The notes beneath the pieces are model-generated. The model had not been told where the DNA came from. It saw only the letters and a list, made by a program, of their open reading frames with translations, and searched no databases. From assembly GCA_900757285.1 (NCBI GenBank), contig CAAENI010000317.1, forward strand, positions 1-5,644: a stretch of 5,644 bases of DNA. The letters are read 5' to 3'. A program made the position numbers and the translations under genes. Below are positions 1 to 5,623 of this stretch, in pieces. The DNA is from an uncultured Collinsella sp. (GTDB lineage Bacteria > Actinomycetota > Coriobacteriia > Coriobacteriales > Coriobacteriaceae). The number at the start of each line of letters is the position of its first letter. Position 1 is the stretch's first letter.

Positions 1-156
1 AACCCGGGCGGAAACTACAACGGCCACATCGATTTCCACCTATCCGATGGCTTGGTCGACGTGGTCGTTCTCTACTTACCGCATAAGACTAATCCTGTGA
101 TCCGGCTGGTCAGAATGGGCTCGCATGAGGAGCTGTTCCAGGGCCCGCAGGGCTGA
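1..156 (+). CDS. YafQ/RelE-family toxin (mRNA interferase), C-terminal fragment
   Basis: This open frame enters from the left edge and gives the last 51 residues of a small protein ending in TGA. The end resembles type II toxins of the YafQ/RelE group. It has a hydrophobic strand ending in Tyr (VDVVVLY, visible residues 19-25) preceded by a His (FHLSDG), and then the closing motif RMGSHEELF (38-46). In E. coli YafQ the matching segment is RTGTHAALF, whose His is catalytic; here that is His42. Family members are ribosome-associated endoribonucleases that cut mRNA during translation and are held off by an antitoxin, usually encoded just upstream and so outside this window. The N-terminal half is unseen, so whether the gene is intact is unknown. 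It converges on the primase-helicase gene, with 64 bases between the two stop codons. A ParE-like gyrase poison is the alternative, but the SHxxLF ending favours YafQ. Confidence 0.72.
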   Translation, partial: NPGGNYNGHIDFHLSDGLVDVVVLYLPHKTNPVIRLVRMGSHEELFQGPQG

Positions 157-170
157 TTGCCGATTTCTAA

Positions 171-235
171 GTTGCGGTGGAATAGGGATTGATTGACGGC
201 TAATAAGTCAAAAACAGTCCCTATTTAACCGCAAC
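171..235. repeat. Hairpin repeat copy A, between convergent genes
   Basis: Arms 171-188 and 218-235 pair over 18 positions: 16 Watson-Crick pairs, one G-T wobble and one mismatch. The loop is 29 bases and holds a further 5-bp stem (TTGAC 193-197 with GTCAA 207-211). The right arm runs into the coding end of the convergent primase-helicase gene and contains its TAG stop (221-223). There is no proper T-run after the stem on either strand, so it is not a textbook intrinsic terminator, although its place between two converging genes suits a transcription barrier. A related hairpin with the same arm and loop lengths lies at 3709-3772. I read both as copies of one interspersed repeat. Confidence 0.7.
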
Positions 236-3232
236 TGCTGGGGGTACCCCGTTCGTCGCCGCGGCCTCCGGTTCCACTTTTCGCTGAATTTCGCTCAAAA
301 GCTCGGCTGCGACTTCGCTGCTTTTGAAACGAATGCTGCAGTCTTCTTTCTTTGGGAAAGCCAGCAACGGAATAGCTCCGTACCAGACAGTTTCCTCGTC
401 AATCACTGATGCGCACAGGCGTCCTTCGGCTTTGATGAGATAGTTGACGTTCATCTCGGCAAAAATCGCTTTCACGTCATCGCGTGGAGTTGAAGCAATA
501 GAAATCTCAAGGGCAATTCCACGGGTAGCGGCATCCGCGAGTGCAGCGGCGAGCTTTTCAAGGCATGCGGCGGACGCGTAGGGTGCGGCAATAAAAATGC
601 TTTTCGATGCGTTCTCGATGTCATTCGCTAAAGCCTCCACGGCTCTTGCCGACCTAACGAGGATATTTCGATCGTCCTGTCTGTTGTCGTTTGCCGCAAA
701 GACTTTATATCCCAGCTTGGCGTAGGTCTTGAGCCTCTTTTGGTACATGCGCGCGAACATGGGTATCGACAGGTCAACATAGTCGAATATCTCAACCCGC
801 TGTTTGCCCTCGTGGCTTCTGTGTAGCCTACCTGCCTGCTGCGTTATGCTGCCGTCCCAAGATATTGGAGTGGCAATGAGCAAAGTGTCAAGGTAAGACA
901 GGTCGAAGCCCTCGCCCAGAAGACTTTCAGTTGCGACGATGATTCGATGCTCATGCTCAAAGCTGGGAAGACTCTTCAGTATTGCTTTTCTTTCTTTGGC
1001 GTCGATTTCTCCGGTTAAGAGTATGGGTTCGTGTCCACGGCTTTGAAGTAGCCTGCATAGCTCTTCGGCATGCTTTTTTCTTTTAGATAGCACAAGCGGA
1101 TGCCGGCCGTTTGATGCGGCCTCGAGGGCGTCCTCGATAATTGCTTCGTTTCTCGCGGCGTGTACACACAGGAGATCGAGAATTTGGTTAAAGGATGCTC
1201 CTGGTTCGTAGGTGGGTAATCGAATTCCGGTGAAACGCGGTCTAACAATGCGCTGAATCCCCTGCTGGATTGCTTGCGTTTTTGGATCGACGACATAGCG
1301 AACCGGGCCGCAGAGCATCGAGAGTGCCCGCGTGAGTCCGTCCGAACGCTCGGGCGTTGCGGAAAGGCCATATACATATTTGGCAGGAGCGGACTTGAGG
1401 ACAAGCTCAAGCTGTGGCGCGGCCGCATGGGGGCATTCGTCACAGATGATGAGACTGTAATCGCGAACAAACTCCTTGGCTAATGACTCGCCGGTTTGGG
1501 GATCCTTACCGGATAGCGACTGGAATGAAGCAATGTCGATGAGACGGCTTATGGCGGTCTTGCCTCCTCCGATTTGCCCAATGAGCGGAGGCTGTCTTTT
1601 GCTGATTCGTCCCTTTGGGGTTCGGACGGGCTCTCTGTTGTCCGTGATGTCGAGAAATCGTTCGAGTTGGGATTTCCATTGGGCAATGAGCGCAGTTTTA
1701 GGAACGATGACGAGCGTTGGAAGACCAATGGCAGCAATAAGATAAGCTCCGATGACGGTTTTGCCGAACCCCGTCGGTGCGGACATGATCCCGTCTTCAT
1801 AGCCGAGCATCTGTTCAGCGACAATTTGTTGTTCAGGGCGAAGAGTCCCTTTAAATGCCATCACAATTGGATTGCTCGACTTGCGTTTGTCTGAATAGTG
1901 GGCAGAAACGCCGGCTTCTTGAAGCAGCCGCTCAAGTTGAACCTTGCAGCCTCTGGGAATCGCGACGTAGCCATCTCTAAGTTCGCTGAGGTCTATGAAC
2001 CGCGGTTTGCCGAATACCGATTGATGCATAGATTGTGCGCGGAAGAATTCTGGGTTGGCAAATGTTGCAAGCCTGCGGACTTCCATTTGAGCTGCGGGAC
2101 TCAGAGATTTTTCGGGGATATAGAGCATATCGGCCTGCGTGACGGACAGCGATGACGGGAAGTCCCGCGGTGTGAGCGGGAGCCGCTTTCGCAGTCTCTG
2201 GGAATGTGGCACACCGGTGTTTGCCGCCGCAACAGCTGCTATTCCATGTGACCTATTTTCGATGCTCTCGATCAGATTTTGCACCGTCACGCGCGGGATT
2301 AACTGGATTTGCGAAAGGTAAAGCCATTGATCGGGAAAGGGCTCAAATTGCTCGTCAACAAATACGCTGTTCCCTTTTCGCTGCGCTTTTCCTTGAAAAG
2401 GCAGCGCTATGAGATTTCCAAAGCCGCCCTCAGGAATGGTGGACTGCGCGGGCAGCATTCGGTCAAATGCTTTGAAGGTGATTGTCTTGTTCAGTATCGC
2501 CGCTTCGGTGATAAGGCAGCTTCCAAAATCTCGTGCGGTCTTTGCGCTGACGAGCTCTAGGAAGAAAAACCAGACATGTGCGCCGTCGCCCGATCTCGAT
2601 CGCTCGACTGCGACATCGATTCCGTGGCTTTTTGCGACATGTCGAATGGCATTCGTCGCTTCTTTCCAATCGGCTCCGTCAAAATCGATGACCAGGACTT
2701 TCGTGTTACTGTCTTTATCGAGCACATATTGGCCTATAACGTCTCGAAGCCTATCGTCATTGCCTCTGAAATGGGCGATGATCGCGGCATCGCTCAACTC
2801 GGGGAAGACGCGGCTGCTGCATTCCGTGCATTTGACTCTCTGGTGGCTTGCTTTGGGGCAAATGCCTGACTTCCACTCATTTGCGCAGACGGGCGTATAG
2901 CCGATTCCTCCGTCTTTTCTGCGGTACCCATGAGCGTAGACATCTTTGCGGCCAGAAAAGAGATTGCGGAAGAGCTCGAGTTTGTCGCGCGCTGGGCTCG
3001 CACTGGTGACGATACCCTCGACCTGCGCCCGTCTATCGAAAGATGTGCCAGCTTTCTCCCATTCTTCCAGCGTTGTATAACGGATGTCTGGACCGTTGCC
3101 GCAGATGACGATTTGGCTGTGCGGCTCCGATACATGGGCGACGGTTTTCTTGAATTGGAATAGCGTACCCCCGATGAGGGCGTATTGATGCGTGACGGTG
3201 CTCATGTAAATGCCGTTCTTGTCGGAGTTCAT
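221..3232 (-). CDS. TOTE-type archaeo-eukaryotic primase / SF2 helicase / PLD-like fusion
   Basis: A 1003-residue protein, about the usual length for this family. Residues 10-65 form a small N-terminal module. A Zn-binding cluster (C116, C125, C135, C138) leads into an archaeo-eukaryotic-type primase core with acidic pair D183/D185 (IDFDGADW), SRSGDGAHVWFFF (H219) and GGFGNLIALPFQG (269-281). Residues 461-845 are an SF2 helicase: Walker A APTGFGKT (485-492), motif Ia VIVPKTALIAQW, motif II DECPH (598-602), SATP (624-627) and motif VI QQAGRLHR (798-805). Residues 871-982 resemble a PLD domain but lack HKD. Such proteins are predicted to act in anti-invader conflict systems; the substrate is unknown. 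Oddities are DECP where the family has DECH, and the degenerate PLD site. ATG at 3232 is used, though no good ribosome site precedes it; ATG at 3205 (codon 10) is the alternative. The gene stands alone and looks AT-richer than degV, suggesting transfer. Confidence 0.9.
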   Translation of the reverse strand: MNSDKNGIYMSTVTHQYALIGGTLFQFKKTVAHVSEPHSQIVICGNGPDIRYTTLEEWEKAGTSFDRRAQVEGIVTSASPARDKLELFRNLFSGRKDVYAHGYRRKDGGIGYTPVCANEWKSGICPKASHQRVKCTECSSRVFPELSDAAIIAHFRGNDDRLRDVIGQYVLDKDSNTKVLVIDFDGADWKEATNAIRHVAKSHGIDVAVERSRSGDGAHVWFFFLELVSAKTARDFGSCLITEAAILNKTITFKAFDRMLPAQSTIPEGGFGNLIALPFQGKAQRKGNSVFVDEQFEPFPDQWLYLSQIQLIPRVTVQNLIESIENRSHGIAAVAAANTGVPHSQRLRKRLPLTPRDFPSSLSVTQADMLYIPEKSLSPAAQMEVRRLATFANPEFFRAQSMHQSVFGKPRFIDLSELRDGYVAIPRGCKVQLERLLQEAGVSAHYSDKRKSSNPIVMAFKGTLRPEQQIVAEQMLGYEDGIMSAPTGFGKTVIGAYLIAAIGLPTLVIVPKTALIAQWKSQLERFLDITDNREPVRTPKGRISKRQPPLIGQIGGGKTAISRLIDIASFQSLSGKDPQTGESLAKEFVRDYSLIICDECPHAAAPQLELVLKSAPAKYVYGLSATPERSDGLTRALSMLCGPVRYVVDPKTQAIQQGIQRIVRPRFTGIRLPTYEPGASFNQILDLLCVHAARNEAIIEDALEAASNGRHPLVLSKRKKHAEELCRLLQSRGHEPILLTGEIDAKERKAILKSLPSFEHEHRIIVATESLLGEGFDLSYLDTLLIATPISWDGSITQQAGRLHRSHEGKQRVEIFDYVDLSIPMFARMYQKRLKTYAKLGYKVFAANDNRQDDRNILVRSARAVEALANDIENASKSIFIAAPYASAACLEKLAAALADAATRGIALEISIASTPRDDVKAIFAEMNVNYLIKAEGRLCASVIDEETVWYGAIPLLAFPKKEDCSIRFKSSEVAAELLSEIQRKVEPEAAATNGVPPAVAVK

Positions 3233-3413
3233 TGAAATGAGGGTACGTTATTTTGATTTTTAAGGGACTCGACTCTGATTTTGGTTCGGTGATAGCGGAG
3301 TACAGCTCCGTGAGTGGTGTTTGGCTGATGTCAAAATGTGCGGTAGCTGTTGCTGAATGGGTTTTGGCGGCCATGAGGTGGGCTGGAGGCGCAGGAAACT
3401 ATCCTCGAATAGA
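3233..3413 (-). other. Upstream region of the primase-helicase gene, no clear promoter
   Basis: This is the sequence between the helicase start and the MITE-like element, AT-rich close to the start codon. On the minus strand there is a consensus TTGACA (3329-3334), but the hexamer 17 bases downstream (ACGGAG) is no -10 box, so I do not call a promoter. An AT-rich tract near 3247-3262 could serve as a weak -10. A small perfect hairpin sits at 3296-3310 (CGGAG, five-base loop, CTCCG). There is no Shine-Dalgarno sequence within 15 bases of the ATG at 3232. I see no coding potential on either strand. Confidence 0.35.
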
Positions 3414-3641
3414 CCCTGTGGGCAAAAAATGGCAAATATGAGTACTGTGGTTTGAGCAGTAACATATCATCTGGAAAGTATTTAAGACCAATCGATTCGG
3501 ATTGGATATAATCAACCCTCTAAAAATGGCGATTCGGGACTTTATGACGCTCGGAATTGGCGGAAGATGGCAAATTCAGCCAGATTTCGCTGTTACTAAA
3601 CTGGTAACAGTACTCATATTTGCCATTTTTTGCCCAGAGGG
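3414..3641. mobile_element. MITE-like element, 228 bp, 35-bp terminal inverted repeats
   Basis: The two ends, 3414-3448 and 3607-3641, are inverted copies matching at 34 of 35 positions; the only difference is CCCTGTGGG against CCCTCTGGG. Inside each end, after a nine-base spacer that is not conserved, a seven-base block AGTAACA appears in inverted orientation (3458-3464 and 3591-3597). Each terminus is therefore bipartite, spanning 51 bp. The interior has a hairpin CCAATC/GATTGG (3488-3505), a perfect TATAAT (3507-3512, no good -35) and a second palindrome CTGTTAC/GTAACAG (3590-3610). No transposase is encoded, and no clear target-site duplication is seen. The size and ends fit a non-autonomous miniature transposable element. 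A long hairpin of regulatory RNA type is the alternative. Confidence 0.75.
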
Positions 3642-3708
3642 TATCGCAAGGGGGTTGGACAAAGCATCGATCGCCGCCAATTTCTCGATTGGCTGGTTGG
3701 GCAATGAA

Positions 3709-3772
3709 GTTGCGGCGTAATGGGAAGCGTTTCGCGGCCTTTTGATTAAAACGGTCCCTTTTCCGTCGCGAC
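3709..3772. repeat. Hairpin repeat copy B, diverged partner of 171-235
   Basis: Arms 3709-3725 and 3755-3772 pair at 15 positions, two of them G-T wobbles, with a mismatch and a small asymmetric internal loop. The loop is 29 bases, exactly as in copy A. The shared primary signals are AAGTTGCGG at the start of the left arm, GGGA at its end, AAAACRG just before TCCC, and a final GCRACT. Inside the loop CGTTT (3728-3732) can pair with AAACG (3749-3753). The copy lies in the same orientation as the one at 171-235, so the two form a diverged direct repeat about 3.5 kb apart, enclosing the primase-helicase gene and the MITE-like element. Confidence 0.55.
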
Positions 3773-3776
3773 TCCT

Positions 3777-3817
3777 AAAAAGACGCCGGCGCGCCTTGAG
3801 TTGCGGCGCGTCGGCGT
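3777..3817 (-). terminator. Strong GC-rich intrinsic terminator candidate, minus strand
   Basis: Arms 3783-3795 and 3805-3817 form a 13-bp GC-rich stem (12 Watson-Crick pairs and one G-T wobble) with a nine-base loop. Read on the minus strand, the stem is followed by C and then TTTTT (3781-3777), the standard layout of a Rho-independent terminator. Read on the plus strand there is no T-run. The only gene upstream on this strand is degV, whose stop codon is about 127 bases earlier, so this would be a distal or backup terminator for degV. The loop contains another AGTTGCGG (3799-3806, plus strand), the same octamer that begins both hairpin repeats. Confidence 0.65.
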
Positions 3818-3914
3818 GATGGCTTTGTTGTGGCTGGGGGTACTTCGATTGTTCGACGGCTTTGGCATGTCCGATCTTGCCAGGCAAGCCTTTGTTACTG
3901 TTTAACGTTTGCCC

Positions 3915-3957
3915 AGATAAAACCTGCCAAAATAAACCTGTTCCTAATTGGCAGGTT
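3915..3957 (-). terminator. Proximal terminator overlapping the degV stop
   Basis: A perfect 10-bp inverted repeat: AACCTGCCAA (3921-3930) with TTGGCAGGTT (3948-3957), loop 17 bases. On the minus strand the first arm lies inside the last codons of degV (Gln-Pro-Ala-Asn) and the stop TAG (3946-3944) is in the loop. The second arm runs into TTTTAT, a short, imperfect T-tract. I read it as a weak intrinsic terminator or 3'-end stabilising hairpin of the degV transcript, backed up by the stronger stem at 3783-3817. The long loop lowers confidence. Confidence 0.55.
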
Positions 3958-4804
3958 GGAAACGGGGGCAGTAGCTGATGGCGATGGCGTCGACGCCTAC
4001 GTGGGTGGCGATGGTGCAGCCGATGGGGCCGGTGCCGGCGTCTACGTAGTCCTGGCCTGCGAGTGCCACGTTGACAAGCTCCTGCTCCTCGGCGGCGCCG
4101 GTCGTGAGCACGCGCACGCTCGAACCCGGGTGTTCAGCCAAAAACGCGAGGCAGTCGGCCATGGTGTTGGCGACGATACGCTTGGCACCGCGGCCTTTCT
4201 TGATGGCCTTGATCTCGCCCGATTTCCACTCCGGCGAAACGGCCAGGCGAATGTTGAGCATCTGCGTCAGCTGGCCAGCGAGCTTGGGCGCACGGCCGTT
4301 CTTGACCAGGTTCTCGAGTGTGCGCGGAATCAGCAGCAGGTGGGCGTCGGGCAGCGTCGCGCGGACCTGCGCCTCGGTCTCGTCCAGGCTGCGGCCGTCC
4401 TCGCGCATGGCCAGTGCGTACTCCACGAGCAGGCCCTCGGCACCCGAACCGGTGCGCGAGTCGATGCAGCGCACGTCGAGCTCGTGGGTCTCGGCCACCA
4501 GGTTGGCGTTGGCATAGCAGGCGGACCACTCGCTGCACAGCGAGATAAAGATGGCGCTGTCGTGGCCGTCGACGAGCACGCGGTCAAAGAGCGCCTTGAA
4601 CTCGCCGGCGCTCGGCTGCGAGGTGTGCGGCAGCTGCTCGGAGCCGGCCATGCGGGCGACGTACTCCTCGGCGGTAATCTGCACCTGGTCGAGCAGGTCC
4701 TCGCCCTCGATAATCACATGCAGCGGAATCACGTAAATGCCGAGCTCTTGGGCGCGGGCGGGGGAGATGTCCGACGTGGAGTCGGTTATGATGGCAAAAG
4801 ACAT
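3944..4804 (-). CDS. DegV-family fatty-acid-binding protein
   Basis: A 286-residue cytoplasmic protein, the normal DegV length. Family members (FakB in Firmicutes) hold a fatty acid in a buried pocket and present it to the kinase FakA for phosphorylation and use in phospholipid synthesis; no fakA is in this window. Visible motifs are IITDSTSDI at the N terminus (5-13), the lipid-site loop HTSQPSAGEF (60-69), SLCSEWSACYANA (88-100), LENLVKNGRAPK (163-174, the conserved KxGR stretch), KKGRGAKR (202-209) and IATHVGVDAIAI (265-276). I start at ATG 4804 because the family begins at this point and GAAAGGT (4817-4811) sits seven bases upstream. An in-frame ATG at 4861 would add 19 arginine-rich residues unlike the family. 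The gene is divergent from the HAD gene and ends at the hairpin noted above. Which lipid it binds cannot be told. The gene symbol is left blank because bacteria often carry several paralogues. Confidence 0.94.
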   Translation of the reverse strand: MSFAIITDSTSDISPARAQELGIYVIPLHVIIEGEDLLDQVQITAEEYVARMAGSEQLPHTSQPSAGEFKALFDRVLVDGHDSAIFISLCSEWSACYANANLVAETHELDVRCIDSRTGSGAEGLLVEYALAMREDGRSLDETEAQVRATLPDAHLLLIPRTLENLVKNGRAPKLAGQLTQMLNIRLAVSPEWKSGEIKAIKKGRGAKRIVANTMADCLAFLAEHPGSSVRVLTTGAAEEQELVNVALAGQDYVDAGTGPIGCTIATHVGVDAIAISYCPRFQPAN

Positions 4805-4860
4805 AATTGCACCTTTCGTTGGGGCGTTTGCGCGCCGCCTTCTGAGAGCAAAGTGCGACA

Positions 4861-4866
4861 AGTATA
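4861..4866 (-). promoter_or_regulatory. Possible -10 box of the degV promoter
   Basis: On the minus strand this reads TATACT, five of six matches to the -10 consensus, 57 bases before the degV ATG. The hexamer 17-18 bases upstream is not a convincing -35. The overlapping plus-strand sequence TATAGT (4863-4868) could serve the divergent HAD gene in the same way, again without a clear -35. The assignment is tentative. Confidence 0.3.
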
Positions 4867-4890
4867 GTGGAGTTGCTCTACATTACTAGG

Positions 4891-4919
4891 TTCAATTGTT
4901 GAATAGTCAACAGTTTGAA
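4891..4919. promoter_or_regulatory. Nested palindrome, candidate operator between degV and the HAD gene
   Basis: The inner palindrome is TGTTGA (4897-4902), a four-base spacer, then TCAACA (4907-4912), perfect over both half-sites. It is framed by a second inverted pair, TTCAA (4891-4895) and TTGAA (4915-4919), almost concentric with the first. The site lies in the divergent intergenic region, just upstream of the likely promoters. It has the form of a binding site for a dimeric repressor (TetR- or MarR-like). The half-site TTGA/TCAA loosely recalls fatty-acid-regulator boxes such as that of FabT, but the spacing differs, so I do not name a regulator. A short hairpin in a 5' leader is the alternative. 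Confidence 0.45.
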
Positions 4920-4960
4920 GTGGTGGTGTGGAAATCATCAACTGGGGAAGAGGGATGCCG

Positions 4961-5623
4961 ATGGAGGCACTGGAGATATGCAGGCGGCCGATTGTGCTGT
5001 TCGATTTTGACGGCACGGTGGCCGATACGGGTCGGGCGGTGATGACCTCGACGCGCAAGACGCTGGCTGCGCGCGGGTTTTCGGAGGCGCAGATGGGTGA
5101 CCTGCGCCGCATGATCGGGCCGCCCCTGTGGAAGAGCTTCCACGACTTTTATGGCTTTTCCCGCGAGGAGTCGCTTGTGGTGGCCGATGAGTACCGCGCC
5201 TTTTTTGATGAGCTGGGACCGGGGGAGTACCCCGTGTTCGATGGGATTCCCGAGCTGCTGGATGGGTTGGCCGCCCAGGGCAAGCGTATGGCCGTGGCGA
5301 CGTCGCGCATGGAGGCAAAGTGCATCGATATGGTGCGTGAGCTGGGGCTTTGCCAGTTCGAAGCCGTGGTTGGCATGAATTCGCCGCAGGGGCGCGAGAC
5401 CAAGGCAGATTCGGTCCGCGATGCGCTGGCGGCGCTCGGTGCGACGGCCGACGAGGCCGTGATGATCGGCGACCGCTTTAACGATGTGGAGGGCGCGCAC
5501 GCGATTGGTGTGCCGTGTATCGGCATCTATTCGGGCGCGGCGGCGCCGGGGGAGCACGAGGCCGCGGGTGCCGATGCGGTGGTGCACTCGGTGGCCGAGC
5601 TTGCTAAACTTTTCGCTATATAA
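4961..5623 (+). CDS. HAD-superfamily hydrolase, phosphoglycolate phosphatase-like (subfamily IA)
   Basis: A 220-residue cytoplasmic phosphatase with a complete HAD active site. Motif I is FDFDGTVADT (nucleophile D15, acid/base D17), motif II is VATSR (T114/S115), motif III Lys is K148 (ETKADS) and motif IV is MIGDRFND (D171, D175). The helical cap carries IGPPL (52-56), a hallmark of Gph/PpaX-like members that remove phosphate from phosphoglycolate, pyrophosphate or small phosphosugars. The true substrate cannot be read from sequence. I prefer ATG at 4961, since GGAAGAGGG (4946-4954) gives a good ribosome site six bases upstream; GTG at 4928 would add 11 residues with no family counterpart. 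The gene is divergent from degV. The next gene, if any, begins beyond the right edge. Confidence 0.9.
   Translation: MEALEICRRPIVLFDFDGTVADTGRAVMTSTRKTLAARGFSEAQMGDLRRMIGPPLWKSFHDFYGFSREESLVVADEYRAFFDELGPGEYPVFDGIPELLDGLAAQGKRMAVATSRMEAKCIDMVRELGLCQFEAVVGMNSPQGRETKADSVRDALAALGATADEAVMIGDRFNDVEGAHAIGVPCIGIYSGAAAPGEHEAAGADAVVHSVAELAKLFAI

Noticed and set aside
3329..3334. Perfect TTGACA on the minus strand upstream of the helicase
   Set aside because: No -10 hexamer at 16-18 bases downstream; a lone -35 match is expected by chance.
3526..3720. Short plus-strand open frame crossing the MITE interior, its right end and the start of hairpin B
   Set aside because: Its apparent protein is mostly translated repeat sequence, and the stop lies in the hairpin repeat. 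No ribosome site. Not called as a gene.
3576..3887. Minus-strand open frame of 103 codons between degV and the MITE
   Set aside because: It runs through a strong terminator, a hairpin repeat and a transposon end. Composition is not protein-like and there is no recognisable motif.
3858..3890. Imperfect plus-strand hairpin (GGCTT-TGGCA with TGCCA-bulge-AAGCC) followed by a T-rich stretch
   Set aside because: It could look like a plus-strand terminator, but no plus-strand gene precedes it and the stem has a three-base bulge.
3908..3917. TTTGCCCAGA near the degV end, matching the outer end of the MITE
   Set aside because: Only ten bases match and the neighbouring sequence does not follow the terminal repeat. 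Likely chance.
3830..4867. Long plus-strand open frame opposite degV, 345 codons
   Set aside because: It is antisense to a clear DegV protein, has low-complexity Gly/Ala/Val/His-rich content and no family motif. It is a GC-driven shadow.
4928..4960. GTG start at 4928 for the HAD gene
   Set aside because: The extra 11 residues precede the normal family start, and the ribosome site GGAAGAGGG is placed for ATG 4961.
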